Source: Lentisphaerota bacterium (GTDB taxonomy: Bacteria > Verrucomicrobiota > Kiritimatiellia > UBA8416 > JAIOPI01). Taken from it: DNA of 64,000 bases. The notes under the pieces were generated by a model. The model did not search any database. It saw only the letters and a program-made list of their open reading frames with translations, and was not told where the DNA came from. Shown here in pieces: positions 19,451 to 27,235 of this stretch. The stretch is taken from contig JAIOPI010000025.1 in the NCBI GenBank assembly GCA_021413965.1, positions 62,001-126,000 on the forward strand, written 5' to 3'. A program made the translations under genes and the position numbers. Position 1 is the first letter of the stretch. The number at the start of each line of letters is the position of its first letter.

Positions 19451-19466
19451 AGCAAGTTATATACCA
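19451..19466 (-). promoter_or_regulatory. Candidate sigma54 (-24/-12) promoter of the c554-type gene
   Basis: Read on the minus strand, TGGTATATAACTTGCT has GG and GC exactly 10 bases apart and matches 9 of 12 defined positions of the sigma54 consensus, including a perfect TTGCT. The predicted start site is near 19440, giving a leader of about 85 bases to the ATG at 19354, nearly the same geometry as the element at 10412. Confidence 0.55.
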
Positions 19467-19511
19467 GCCCTCGCGCCGCGCTCGCCGCCCGTCGTGCGCC
19501 CCTCGCCAAGC

Positions 19512-19664
19512 ATGCGGTGATGTGCCGCATTTTGCACCATAATGCGAGGTACGCAAAGGTGAAATGCATCACCGATGTTCGCGCGAACTGGAACCGCTGG
19601 CCCCTGTGAGCCGCGTGATTTTACGCGGCTCGCGTGAAATTCAGCAGCGCTCCCCGTGCTGAAT
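19512..19664. repeat. Cluster of five inverted repeats
   Basis: Five palindromic elements in about 150 bases: ATGCGG-N7-CCGCAT (19512-19530), CGCATT-N9-AATGCG (19526-19546), GGTGA-N6-TCACC (19558-19573), GAGCCGCGT-N6-ACGCGGCTC (19608-19631) and ATTCAGCA-N10-TGCTGAAT (19639-19664). All five are perfect. The stretch lies upstream of the sigma54-like element of the c554-type gene and downstream of the MoaD-like gene. It may hold activator sites, a terminator or a structured RNA. Confidence 0.6.
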
Positions 19665-19706
19665 CCAGTCGGTATATCGCGCAGGAATCGATCAGGCGCG
19701 ACTTAA

Positions 19707-19943
19707 TCACCCTTCACCAAACGGCGGAAGAAAGGCAACCTCATCGGAGTCTGCCACCGCCGTGTCGAATGCACGAACGGCGTAGTTAACGGACACGAGG
19801 AGCATGTTCTTGTGCTCCAGAATCGGGGCGAGTTTCGGACTGGATTCCAGGATCGTGACCAGTGGCCGTGTGCCATCCACGGGGATCGACATTTCGTTAC
19901 ACCCGATCCAGCGTGCCGATTGCCCATAGAAAAGTAGTTTCAT
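19707..19943 (-). CDS. MoaD/ThiS-family sulfur-carrier-like protein
   Basis: 78 aa, normal for the beta-grasp MoaD family (about 80 aa). It has the expected ending, VNYAVRAFDTAVADSDEVAF then LPPF, but the last residues are Gly-Glu-Gly instead of the usual Gly-Gly. By family it would carry sulfur as a C-terminal thiocarboxylate on the small subunit of molybdopterin synthase. No other molybdenum cofactor gene is in the window, so it may serve another sulfur-transfer path or belong to a dispersed moa set. Confidence 0.7.
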   Translation of the reverse strand: MKLLFYGQSARWIGCNEMSIPVDGTRPLVTILESSPKLAPILEHKNMLLVSVNYAVRAFDTAVADSDEVAFLPPFGEG

Positions 19944-20271
19944 GACTGAGGGATGCCCTGCCGTTCACGAGGACGGACACACGCCACCCACTGATGCACT
20001 GCAAGAATCGCACCAACCCGGACGAAAACAAAGAACCATCACCACAATCCACACGAAACCCGTCGGATTCATCCGTTTGAGCACCCAAAGGCCACCTTTT
20101 TGCGCTGAATCTCGCCTCTACTGGAGTCTCCGCGTCCCAGACATTGTGAACTTTCACCGCGCGCGCGCGGAATTCTCCACGCCCGTGCAGTCTCGCAACT
20201 TCCTCATCCCCGTGGCGCCCCCCCTTTCCCGTTGCTGGCCATGCCTGCGCATCGCTATGCTGCCAGCCTGC
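19944..20271. other. Intergenic stretch, nothing recognised
   Basis: About 330 bases between the divergent MoaD-like gene and the second sigma54 activator. A plus-strand frame stays open across it and joins the activator gene, but that translation has no receiver-like or other recognisable sequence, and the receiver domain starts cleanly at the ATG at 20272. I found no convincing promoter, RNA or repeat. Confidence 0.5.
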
Positions 20272-21651
20272 ATGAGCAAACGGATCCTAATCGTCGACAG
20301 CGAACGCTTTGCCCGCGAATCCATCCGCGACCGCATGACGCGCGAAGGCTTCGTCGTCGTGGAATCTGCCGACGGCCAGTCCGCCCTGGCCCGCGCCGGT
20401 CGCGAACTCATCGACCTGGCCATCATCGACTTCAATCTCCCCGACCTGGACGGCATGGAACTGCTCAACCGGCTCTGCCAAGTGCGCCCGCAACTCCCCA
20501 TTCTCATCATTACGGCACAGTCCTCCATCACGGCCGCCGTCCAGGCCATCAAGCAGGGCGCCTACGACTATATCGCCAAACCCTTTGACCTCGATGAACT
20601 CGCCATACAGATCCGCCGCATTCTGGAAACATCCAAACTCCAAAGTGATCTCTCCGTGCGCATCCAGGCCGACAAGGAGCGCTACGGCCTGAACAGCCTC
20701 GTGGGCTGCAGCCCGCCCATCCGCCAGATCACGACCATGCTCCGCAAGGTGGCCAGCAGTCCCACGACCATCCTCCTGCGCGGGGAAAGCGGTACGGGTA
20801 AGGACCTCCTCGCCCGCGTCATCCACTATGAGTCGGACCGCGCAGACCGCCTGTTCATGAATGTTGTATGCACCGCCATCCCCGACCAGCTGCTCGAATC
20901 GGAGCTCTTCGGGCATGAGCGGGGCGCATTCACCGACGCCAAACGGCAGCGCACCGGCCTTTTCGAATTGGCACACGGCGGCACGGTCTTCCTTGATGAA
21001 ATCGGGGACATGTCCCCAGCCCTGCAGGCCAAGCTGCTCCACGTCCTGGAGTACAAGTCCTTCCGCCGAATCGGCGGCACGGAGGATATTCGCGTCGATG
21101 TCCGCATCCTGGCCGCCACCAACCGCGACCTCGAAGCCGCCATTCGCAAGGGCGCCTTTCGCGAGGACCTCTTCTACCGCATCAGCGTCATGCCCCTGGT
21201 CCTGCCGCCCCTGCGTGATCGCCCCGAGGATGTGCCCCTCCTGGCCCAGTATTTTCGCGACCGCTACGCCCACGAATTTCGCCGGGATTTTCGCGACTTT
21301 ACGCCCGAGGCCCTGCAGAAGCTTCTGGCCTACCATTGGCCCGGCAACGTACGCGAGTTGCGCAATGTCGTGGAGCGGGCCTTGCTCATTGGGAATGAAC
21401 CCTGGGTCCGCGAGGAGGATATCCTGCTCGGACGCGGCTTCCTGGCCCCCGAAGAAGCTCCGGCGGGAGGCGCCATCCACTTGCCGCCGGAAGGTTGCCG
21501 GCTCGATGACGTCGAGAAGGATTTGGTCGTGCAAGCCCTTGAGCGTGCGGCCGGCAACCGCACGAAAGCGGCCAAGTTACTGGGCATCACGCGGGACCAG
21601 GTGCGATACAAGGTGGAAAAATTCGGCCTCCCAGCGCCCACCGAAGCCTGA
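20272..21651 (+). CDS. Second NtrC-family sigma54-dependent regulator, no adjacent kinase
   Basis: 459 aa, the same length as the activator at 7829 and closely similar throughout the AAA+ domain (Walker A GESGTGKD, GAFTDA loop, VFLDEIGD) and the Fis-type helix-turn-helix (GNRTKAAKLLGITRDQVRYK). Receiver residues: Asp9 and Asp53 (IIDFNLPD) and Lys in AKPF are present, but the second acidic-pocket position is Ser10 (VDSE) where the paralogue has Asp. ATG at 20272 (MSKRILIVD) is chosen; ATG at 20257 is in frame. No histidine kinase is beside it, so it may be driven by the kinase at 6210, by a distant kinase or by a small phosphodonor. Its position on the far side of the cytochrome region suggests control of those genes (inference). 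Confidence 0.92.
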   Translation: MSKRILIVDSERFARESIRDRMTREGFVVVESADGQSALARAGRELIDLAIIDFNLPDLDGMELLNRLCQVRPQLPILIITAQSSITAAVQAIKQGAYDYIAKPFDLDELAIQIRRILETSKLQSDLSVRIQADKERYGLNSLVGCSPPIRQITTMLRKVASSPTTILLRGESGTGKDLLARVIHYESDRADRLFMNVVCTAIPDQLLESELFGHERGAFTDAKRQRTGLFELAHGGTVFLDEIGDMSPALQAKLLHVLEYKSFRRIGGTEDIRVDVRILAATNRDLEAAIRKGAFREDLFYRISVMPLVLPPLRDRPEDVPLLAQYFRDRYAHEFRRDFRDFTPEALQKLLAYHWPGNVRELRNVVERALLIGNEPWVREEDILLGRGFLAPEEAPAGGAIHLPPEGCRLDDVEKDLVVQALERAAGNRTKAAKLLGITRDQVRYKVEKFGLPAPTEA

Positions 21652-21657
21652 AGCGCA

Positions 21658-21680
21658 GGTGACCAATCCACAAAGTCACC
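21658..21680. terminator. Short hairpin after the second activator gene
   Basis: GGTGAC (21658-21663) and GTCACC (21675-21680) with an 11-base loop start seven bases after the stop codon, at a convergent junction. The stem is short and there is no U tract. Confidence 0.3.
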
Positions 21681-21753
21681 CGTTCGTGCTCGATAGGCCC
21701 GAATGCACGCAGCCCTCGCTGAGCCGGCCCGTCCCCCGCCGCATGAAAACGAC

Positions 21754-22863
21754 TCACGGTACCGCAAATCGCGCCCGCAACCGCGCCGCCGCTTCGCACA
21801 AGCGCTGCATCTTGATGAAGGCCTCATCAATCGTCGGCGGCTCGCCCGAGCCCGGCGCAAATCCGCAATCCGGGTTCAGCGCAATGCGCGCCGGATCGAT
21901 CACCTCCGCGCCCGCGGCGCCAATTGCCTCGATCGCCTCCACGGTCTGCGGTTGCTCCGTGCGAACATCCACCACCCCCATGCCGACGTCCAAATGCGAG
22001 GGCAGCAGCAACAGGTCGACCGCATTGCCCGTCCCTTGGTACGCAAACTCGAGATTGAGCCGGTCCACATGCAGGGACGTAAAACGCGGCAGGATCGGCT
22101 TGTAGTCGCCGCGCACGTCGCTCATGCGCTTGTACACACTGTGGCAGCAATGCAGGTGCACCTCGGCATGCAGATTCGCCACAACATGGTTGATGGCCTC
22201 CACCGCGGCCGGCAACTGGGTGTCGATGTCCCAATCGAGGCGCAGTCGCTCATCGTGCGTCTCGCCCTTCATGAGTTGCATGTCGCAGAAATAGGTCAAG
22301 GCCGGGTCATCCAGTTGGATGATATCGACGCCCGCCTGCACCAGCGCCCGGGCTTCCGCATGCAGGAGTTCGGCGAGATGCTCCATGAAATGCTGCCGGG
22401 TCGGATACGCCTCCCGGCTGTGGCGCTCGTGCCAGAAGCGAATGGCGATCACAAAGGGGCTGGGCAGGGCAAACTTCGTGACCCGGCTGGTGTGCTGCGC
22501 CAGGAACGACCCATCATGCGCAAATACCGGCTCGCCCGACCGCATGCGCCGCACCACCACCTGCTCGCGCTTGAGCGTCCCCTGGTGCATGAATTCGCGC
22601 ACGTTTTCGAAGCCGCCCACGCGGTCCAGAAACTCGCCAATGTAGTGCGTGCGACGCCACTCGCCATCGCTGACCACATCCATCCCCGCCTGCTCCTGGA
22701 CGCGGATGGCAAAGCGCACCATGTCATTCATGCGCGCTTCGTATTCGTCCGCCAGCAATTGGCCCCGTGCCTGTAACAACGCCAGCACAGCCTGGGGGCG
22801 CGGCAGCGACCCGATGCCATGGGTATAAAAGGGCGGCAGCGCCGCCGTGCGTGTCGTCTTCAA
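21754..22863 (-). CDS. Stand-alone cobalamin-independent methionine synthase (MetE) catalytic-domain protein
   Basis: 369 aa, matching only the C-terminal half of full MetE (about 750 aa). Visible features: the GIGSLPRP start typical of this fold, VSDGEWRR, QLDDPALTYF and zinc-ligand candidates His238 and Cys240 (HLHCC) plus the later Cys in NPDCGFAPG. Such short core-MetE proteins transfer a methyl group to homocysteine or another thiol without the folate-binding N-terminal half; the methyl donor here is unknown. The start is a TTG at 22863 with a strong GGAGGAG site just upstream, since the next in-frame Met is around residue 45. It follows the ABC importer in the same direction but has its own promoter-like sequence. 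Confidence 0.82.
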   Translation of the reverse strand: MKTTRTAALPPFYTHGIGSLPRPQAVLALLQARGQLLADEYEARMNDMVRFAIRVQEQAGMDVVSDGEWRRTHYIGEFLDRVGGFENVREFMHQGTLKREQVVVRRMRSGEPVFAHDGSFLAQHTSRVTKFALPSPFVIAIRFWHERHSREAYPTRQHFMEHLAELLHAEARALVQAGVDIIQLDDPALTYFCDMQLMKGETHDERLRLDWDIDTQLPAAVEAINHVVANLHAEVHLHCCHSVYKRMSDVRGDYKPILPRFTSLHVDRLNLEFAYQGTGNAVDLLLLPSHLDVGMGVVDVRTEQPQTVEAIEAIGAAGAEVIDPARIALNPDCGFAPGSGEPPTIDEAFIKMQRLCEAAARLRARFAVP

Positions 22864-22900
22864 AGCTCCTCCTCCCGCTCGCGATGCGCCTGACGTGCCG

Positions 22901-22928
22901 AGTCTACCACACCGCCGCCCCCCGTCAA
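22901..22928 (-). promoter_or_regulatory. Candidate sigma70 promoter of the MetE-like gene
   Basis: On the minus strand TTGACG (22928-22923), a 16-base spacer and TAGACT (22906-22901) lie about 40 bases before the TTG start. The boxes match five of six and four of six consensus positions. Confidence 0.35.
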
Positions 22929-22999
22929 ACTTTGGATCGGGCGCATGACACTTCTGCGGGGGGCCCTCGGGCGGGCTTCAACCACTGAATCGTTCCGGC

Positions 23000-24043
23000 T
23001 TAGCGGGAGACTTCCGACGGAACTGTGTCCCGCCGCGGCAGGAAGGCATCCGTGAACAGCGCGTCCACCGCCACGGCGCCTGGACGCACGACCTCGATCG
23101 ATTCCATCTGGGACAACAGGGCGGCCCAGCGCGCCCGCGTCATCCGCCCCACCGCCGCCTCGGGCGATGCCGCCGTCACCACCAGCGGCCGCAACGCCTG
23201 CACCCCGAAGTCCAGCACGTCCGCCGTCATCTCCGGGTTCAGCCGCTGAATCTCGGCGTTCGCCTGCGAGGCGTCGCGCACATACTGCTGCCACCCGCGC
23301 ACGGACGCTGCCACAAAGGCGCGCACGAGCTCGGGATCCTCGCGAACCGTCGCCTCACTCGCGATCAGGACGCTCGTGTAGGGATTGAAGCCAATGTCGG
23401 AGAGCAACAGGCACCGCGGGGTCGCCCCCTGCTTGGCGGCCACGTAGGGCTCGCTGAACACGTAGCCCTGCTGCGCGTAACGGTGATCCAGCAGGAAGGC
23501 CGCGACCGTTCCCGAATAGGGCACGATCTTGACGTCCGTCAGCGGCGCCTCGCGCTTCAGGTAGTGCGCAAATGCACCGCGGGCCGACATGGCCAGCGTC
23601 ACGTTCTGCAGTTCCAGCAGGTTCGTGATCCCGGTATCCGCGTGCACCATGATGCAGCGGGGACTGGTCTGGATGGGCGCCATCAGCCCCACCACGGGGG
23701 CCCCTTCGGCCCGTCCGAATATCAACCCGTCGGCATTCTCCACGCCAAATCGCACGCGCCCCGTGGCGACTCGCGCGATGACCGGCGTGTCGGGCCCCCC
23801 CGGCAGAATTCGCACGTCCAGCCCCGCCTCCCGGTAGTAACCGTGCACAAGCGCCGCGTAGTAGCCGCCGTGCTCAGCCTCGGGAAACCAGTTTAAGGCC
23901 AGCTCGATCTGAGCCGACGGCTTCCGCGCACATCCCACCACCGCCAGGAGCATCCCCAGCACCAGACCGCCCGCCAGAGACGCCGCGCCCCGCCCTGCGA
24001 ACCCCGGCCACCGAACCCCCCGCACCGTCTGCCTGCTCTTCAT
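23000..24043 (-). CDS. ABC importer substrate-binding lipoprotein, NMT1/THI5-like
   Basis: 347 aa. Signal with lipobox LLAVVGC, then an SBP fold starting IELALNWFPEAEHGGYYAA, typical of the NMT1/THI5/SsuA-like group that binds pyrimidine vitamins precursors, riboflavin, sulfonates or nitrate. ATG at 24043 overlaps the permease stop (ATGA), so the three-gene order is ATPase, permease, binding protein. No thiamine or flavin riboswitch was recognised upstream of the operon and no vitamin gene is adjacent, so the ligand cannot be named. A longer frame to 24139 would run into the permease gene and lack a signal peptide. Confidence 0.85.
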   Translation of the reverse strand: MKSRQTVRGVRWPGFAGRGAASLAGGLVLGMLLAVVGCARKPSAQIELALNWFPEAEHGGYYAALVHGYYREAGLDVRILPGGPDTPVIARVATGRVRFGVENADGLIFGRAEGAPVVGLMAPIQTSPRCIMVHADTGITNLLELQNVTLAMSARGAFAHYLKREAPLTDVKIVPYSGTVAAFLLDHRYAQQGYVFSEPYVAAKQGATPRCLLLSDIGFNPYTSVLIASEATVREDPELVRAFVAASVRGWQQYVRDASQANAEIQRLNPEMTADVLDFGVQALRPLVVTAASPEAAVGRMTRARWAALLSQMESIEVVRPGAVAVDALFTDAFLPRRDTVPSEVSR

Positions 24044-24816
24044 CGCCGCGTCTCCTGCCAACGCGACAGAATCGCGTCGCCCACCAACCCCACCGATGTG
24101 AAAATAATCAGCCCCAGCGCCGTGGACGCGCCGATGCACGCGAAAAGATAGGCCGTCTTAAGCTGCCCGGACGTCAGCACAATCAGGTAGCCCAGTCCGT
24201 GCTGCGCACTCCCGTAGCCCGCGAAAAACTCCCCCACAATGGCCCCGATCACCGACAGGCCGCTGGAAATGCGCGCGCCCGTCACCAGGTGCGGAACCGC
24301 ATTGGGCAGGCGCAGCTTCAGCAGGATCTGACGGCGCGTCGCGTGGTGCAGCGTGAACAAGTCCAGTAGGTTGCTGTCCACGCTCGTCAGCCCGCTGGTG
24401 GCATTGGTGATAATCGGGAAAAGGCTGATGATGAAGGACACAAACACGATGCTCGGAAAGCCTGTCCCAAACCAAATGATGATCAGGGGGGCGATGGCAA
24501 CAATGGGAACCGTCTGCAGGAAGATCGCATACGGGTACATGCTGCGACGGATGATGTCCGACTGGGAGAAAGCGAAGGCGATCAAGGTGCCGATCAGCAG
24601 ACTCGCACTGAAACCGCAGAAGGCCGCCCACGCCGTCCACAGTGAGGCCCCCACCAAGGGGCCCGCCTGCTCCTCAACCGTCGCGAGAATGCGGGCGGGA
24701 CTGGGCAGCACATAGGGCGGAACGTTCAGCAGCATAACCATGGCCTGCCAAACCGCGGCGACCAGCAGAAACAGCGCCAGCGGCGGCAGGACGACGCGGA
24801 ACCATGCGCCCTTCAC
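24040..24816 (-). CDS. ABC importer permease (SsuC/TauC/ThiX type)
   Basis: 258 aa with about six hydrophobic helices and the binding-protein-dependent-transport inner-membrane signature around GARISSGLSVIGAIVGEF. The GTG start at 24816 overlaps the ATPase stop by four bases; the stop overlaps the binding-protein start. It forms the membrane channel of the NMT1-type importer. Confidence 0.9.
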   Translation of the reverse strand: MKGAWFRVVLPPLALFLLVAAVWQAMVMLLNVPPYVLPSPARILATVEEQAGPLVGASLWTAWAAFCGFSASLLIGTLIAFAFSQSDIIRRSMYPYAIFLQTVPIVAIAPLIIIWFGTGFPSIVFVSFIISLFPIITNATSGLTSVDSNLLDLFTLHHATRRQILLKLRLPNAVPHLVTGARISSGLSVIGAIVGEFFAGYGSAQHGLGYLIVLTSGQLKTAYLFACIGASTALGLIIFTSVGLVGDAILSRWQETRR

Positions 24817-25583
24817 GACGCGGCCTCCCGCAGGGCCAGGCTGATGCGACCCGCCAGCTCGGCAAAAGCCGGCTCGGCACGCAGTTGCGCCTGCCGCGGA
24901 TGCGGAAACGGAATGGCAAATTCCGCCACCACGCGACCGGGCCGCGCCCCCATCACGTACACCCGCTCGCTCAGGAACACCGCTTCGAACACATTGTGCG
25001 TGATGAAAAGCGCGCTCCAGCGGTCACGCTGCCATAGCGCGAGCAGGTCTTCATTCAACCGCTGGCGCGTCATGTCGTCCAGCGCACCGAACGGTTCGTC
25101 GAGCAGGATCAGTTCCGGCCGCAGGATCAGGGCCCGCGCCAGGGACGCTCGCATCTGCATGCCCCCAGACAGTTGATGCGGCATCGCGTTGCAGAACGGG
25201 GCCAGGCCCACCAATTCCAGCATCGCCTGCAACCGGTCCGGGTCGGCACACTGCGGTTCGGCCCCCAGCTCAAAGGGCAACTGCAAATTGCCGGCCACCG
25301 TCCGCCACGGCAGCAAGGTCGGGAACTGGAACACAAACGCCACGTCACGCCGGGCCGCACGTGACTCAGCCGGCGACATGCCATCGATCCGAAGGTCCCC
25401 GGATGTGGGGCTTAGCAAGCCGGCCACCAGCCGCAATAAGGTGGACTTGCCGCACCCGGAGGGGCCCACGATGGACGCGAACTCATGACGGCGCAACGTC
25501 AGCGAAAGCCCGCTCAACGCCACCGTCCCGGTGGCGTAATGCAGGGCAATGTCACGGGCCTCAACCATGTCGCGCGCGGTCAC
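24813..25583 (-). CDS. ABC importer ATPase (SsuB/TauB/ThiZ type)
   Basis: 256 aa. Walker A GPSGCGKST, signature LSGGMQMRASLARAL, Walker B LILLDEPFGALD and the switch His in ITHN. First gene of the importer operon. The start is GTG at 25583 or ATG at 25568 (MVEARD); neither has a strong ribosome site. The 170 bases before it (to 25754) hold no recognised riboswitch. Confidence 0.92.
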   Translation of the reverse strand: MTARDMVEARDIALHYATGTVALSGLSLTLRRHEFASIVGPSGCGKSTLLRLVAGLLSPTSGDLRIDGMSPAESRAARRDVAFVFQFPTLLPWRTVAGNLQLPFELGAEPQCADPDRLQAMLELVGLAPFCNAMPHQLSGGMQMRASLARALILRPELILLDEPFGALDDMTRQRLNEDLLALWQRDRWSALFITHNVFEAVFLSERVYVMGARPGRVVAEFAIPFPHPRQAQLRAEPAFAELAGRISLALREAAS

Positions 25584-25754
25584 GGGGGCACAGTAGCCCG
25601 CCGCCAGAACGGGCGCAAGGGCTCACCATCGAATTCCACCCGGGGGCCCTGCCAACGCCCCGCCAATTCATGACCCCGGCCTCATCAGGCGGTGCCATCC
25701 GTTTAGGCACTCGAATGGCTTGCGGCCGGGGCCCGCCTGGCGCTACCGTTTGGC

Positions 25755-26789
25755 ATGCAGACACGACGTCACCAAACTCCTGTTTCAAACGGCTTCGTCG
25801 ATCTGCAAGTCAACGGATTCCAGGGCAGAAACTTCAGCGATCCCGCACTCACGTTGGCGGACATCGAACACGTCACGCGGGAGCTCGTCGTACGCGGGAC
25901 GATCGCCTATTGCCCCACCATCATCACCTCGTCGATGGGTGTCTATCAACGCAACCTCCCGCTCCTGGCGGATGCCATGCAGCAACCGGAGTGGGGCCGG
26001 CACATTCTGGGAACGCACCTGGAGGGGCCCTACATCGCCGGGATTTCCGGCGCCGTGGGGGCTCATCCGCCGGAATTTGTGCGCAAGCCAGCCGTCACCG
26101 AGTTCCGCCAGCTGCAACGGTGGAGCCACGACACCATCCGCCTCTTGACCGTCGCCCCGGGCCTGGCTGGCGTCGTTCCCGTCATCCGCACGGCCGTCCG
26201 GCACGGCGTTGCCGTTTCCCTTGGCCATCACTGGTCCTCCGATGCCGAAATGGCCGCCGCCGTCGCGGCGGGCGCCACGCTGTGTACGCACCTCGGCAAC
26301 GGGATCCCCAATGAAATCCCCCGACATGACAATCCCCTATGGTGGCAGCTGGCCTGCGACGACCTGACCGCCATGTGCATCACCGATGGCCATCACCTTC
26401 CCGCCGATTTCATCAAGGTTCTCGTGCGAAGCAAGAATCCCCGACGCGTCATCGTGACCAGCGATGCCGCCGTGATTGCCGGGCTGCGTGCGGGGCGATA
26501 CCCGGACGTCGTCGGCCGCATCATGATCCTGCGCGAATCCGGGCGCATCGAACTCCCCGCTTCACGAAGTCTCGCCGGATCCTCCGCCACCATGCTGGAC
26601 TGCCTGAACCATCTCGCAGACCAGAACCTGATGACGGAACGCCAGCTCTGGCAGGTCGGCCGGGATAACCCCTTGCGCGCCATCGGCTTCACCCGTCGAC
26701 GCCTGCGCGGACTCCGCGGCCCCACCGTCCGCTTCACGCGCAGCCGGTTTGTGGTGCGCCCTTCAGGTCGCCTGCGCGCACGCCGATAG
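25755..26789 (+). CDS. nagA: N-acetylglucosamine-6-phosphate deacetylase
   Basis: 344 aa, slightly shorter than typical NagA (about 380). Amidohydrolase landmarks: GFVDLQVNGFQG, metal-binding Glu and substrate loop in GTHLEGPY, His in SLGHHW, THLGNGIP, DGHHLP, the catalytic Asp in TSDA and LAGSSATM. It deacetylates GlcNAc-6-P to glucosamine-6-P for amino-sugar use or wall recycling. The N terminus begins directly with the strand before the GFVD motif and so lacks part of the small beta-sandwich domain found in most NagA. It stands alone; no nagB or PTS gene is adjacent. Confidence 0.87.
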   Translation: MQTRRHQTPVSNGFVDLQVNGFQGRNFSDPALTLADIEHVTRELVVRGTIAYCPTIITSSMGVYQRNLPLLADAMQQPEWGRHILGTHLEGPYIAGISGAVGAHPPEFVRKPAVTEFRQLQRWSHDTIRLLTVAPGLAGVVPVIRTAVRHGVAVSLGHHWSSDAEMAAAVAAGATLCTHLGNGIPNEIPRHDNPLWWQLACDDLTAMCITDGHHLPADFIKVLVRSKNPRRVIVTSDAAVIAGLRAGRYPDVVGRIMILRESGRIELPASRSLAGSSATMLDCLNHLADQNLMTERQLWQVGRDNPLRAIGFTRRRLRGLRGPTVRFTRSRFVVRPSGRLRARR

Positions 26790-26870
26790 CCCCGCCTTGA
26801 TCCCGATGTCCCATGCTCCTCCCCCACCCCCGACCCGAGCCTGTCGCGAGGACTCGTGCCACAGGCGGCC

Positions 26871-27224
26871 TCAACGCGAAAACGGATCACGCGCAACGGG
26901 TTTCCCGCAATACAGGCACACCGGCCGTTTCCCCATGAGCGTGCGCGCGCAATGCGGGCAGGCCATCGGCTCCTGTGCAGCCGCAAACCGACCGTCCAAC
27001 TTGCCATCGCGCAAATCCAGCTCCGCGATGCGTTTGATCAGATCGTTCTCCGTGTAGCCATGCTGCTCCTGGAGCAACGTCCATAACGCTTCCGTGATCA
27101 ACAGCAAACGCTCGACGTCGAGTTCAAGGAGATCGGCCTTGTTCTCCGCCCGCCGCGCCGTCGTCGCCGCCGTGCCCGTGGGCGCACTCGGCACCTGTCC
27201 AGCCAAGGATCCATGAAACACCAT
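26871..27224 (-). CDS. Small zinc-ribbon protein of unknown function
   Basis: 117 aa. An N-terminal low-complexity part is followed by an alpha-helical segment (LLELDVERLLLITEALWTLL, then ENDLIKRIAELD) and a C-terminal zinc ribbon with CPHC and CLYC. A strong GAGGAGGGG site overlaps the end of the arabinofuranosidase gene, 12 bases upstream, so the two genes may share a transcript. The pattern suggests a cytosolic nucleic-acid- or protein-binding factor; I do not recognise the family. Confidence 0.72.
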   Translation of the reverse strand: MVFHGSLAGQVPSAPTGTAATTARRAENKADLLELDVERLLLITEALWTLLQEQHGYTENDLIKRIAELDLRDGKLDGRFAAAQEPMACPHCARTLMGKRPVCLYCGKPVARDPFSR

Positions 27225-27235
27225 TTGCCCCTCCT

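Noticed and set aside
19501-19600. ACGCAAAG near 19550 suggested a GEMM (cyclic di-GMP) riboswitch, often found before cytochromes
   Set aside because: It lies on the strand opposite the cytochrome gene and lacks the other conserved GEMM segments.
20241-20256. Weak TGGCC-N-GC sigma54-like element just before the second activator
   Set aside because: The spacing fits but the -12 box lacks TT and the -24 box lacks the conserved A; chance level in GC-rich DNA.
19942-20271. N-terminal extension of the second activator by 110 residues
   Set aside because: The extension has no recognisable sequence and the receiver domain begins cleanly at the ATG at 20272.
20287-21534. Long minus-strand open frame opposite the second sigma54 activator; similar ones oppose the first activator and the phosphofructokinase
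   Set aside because: Codon-bias shadows of well-supported genes on the plus strand.
25681-25688. CTGATGAG on the minus strand upstream of the ABC importer, hinting at a hammerhead or thiamine riboswitch
   Set aside because: No GAAA core or cleavage site and no match to the thiamine riboswitch elements in the 170-base leader.
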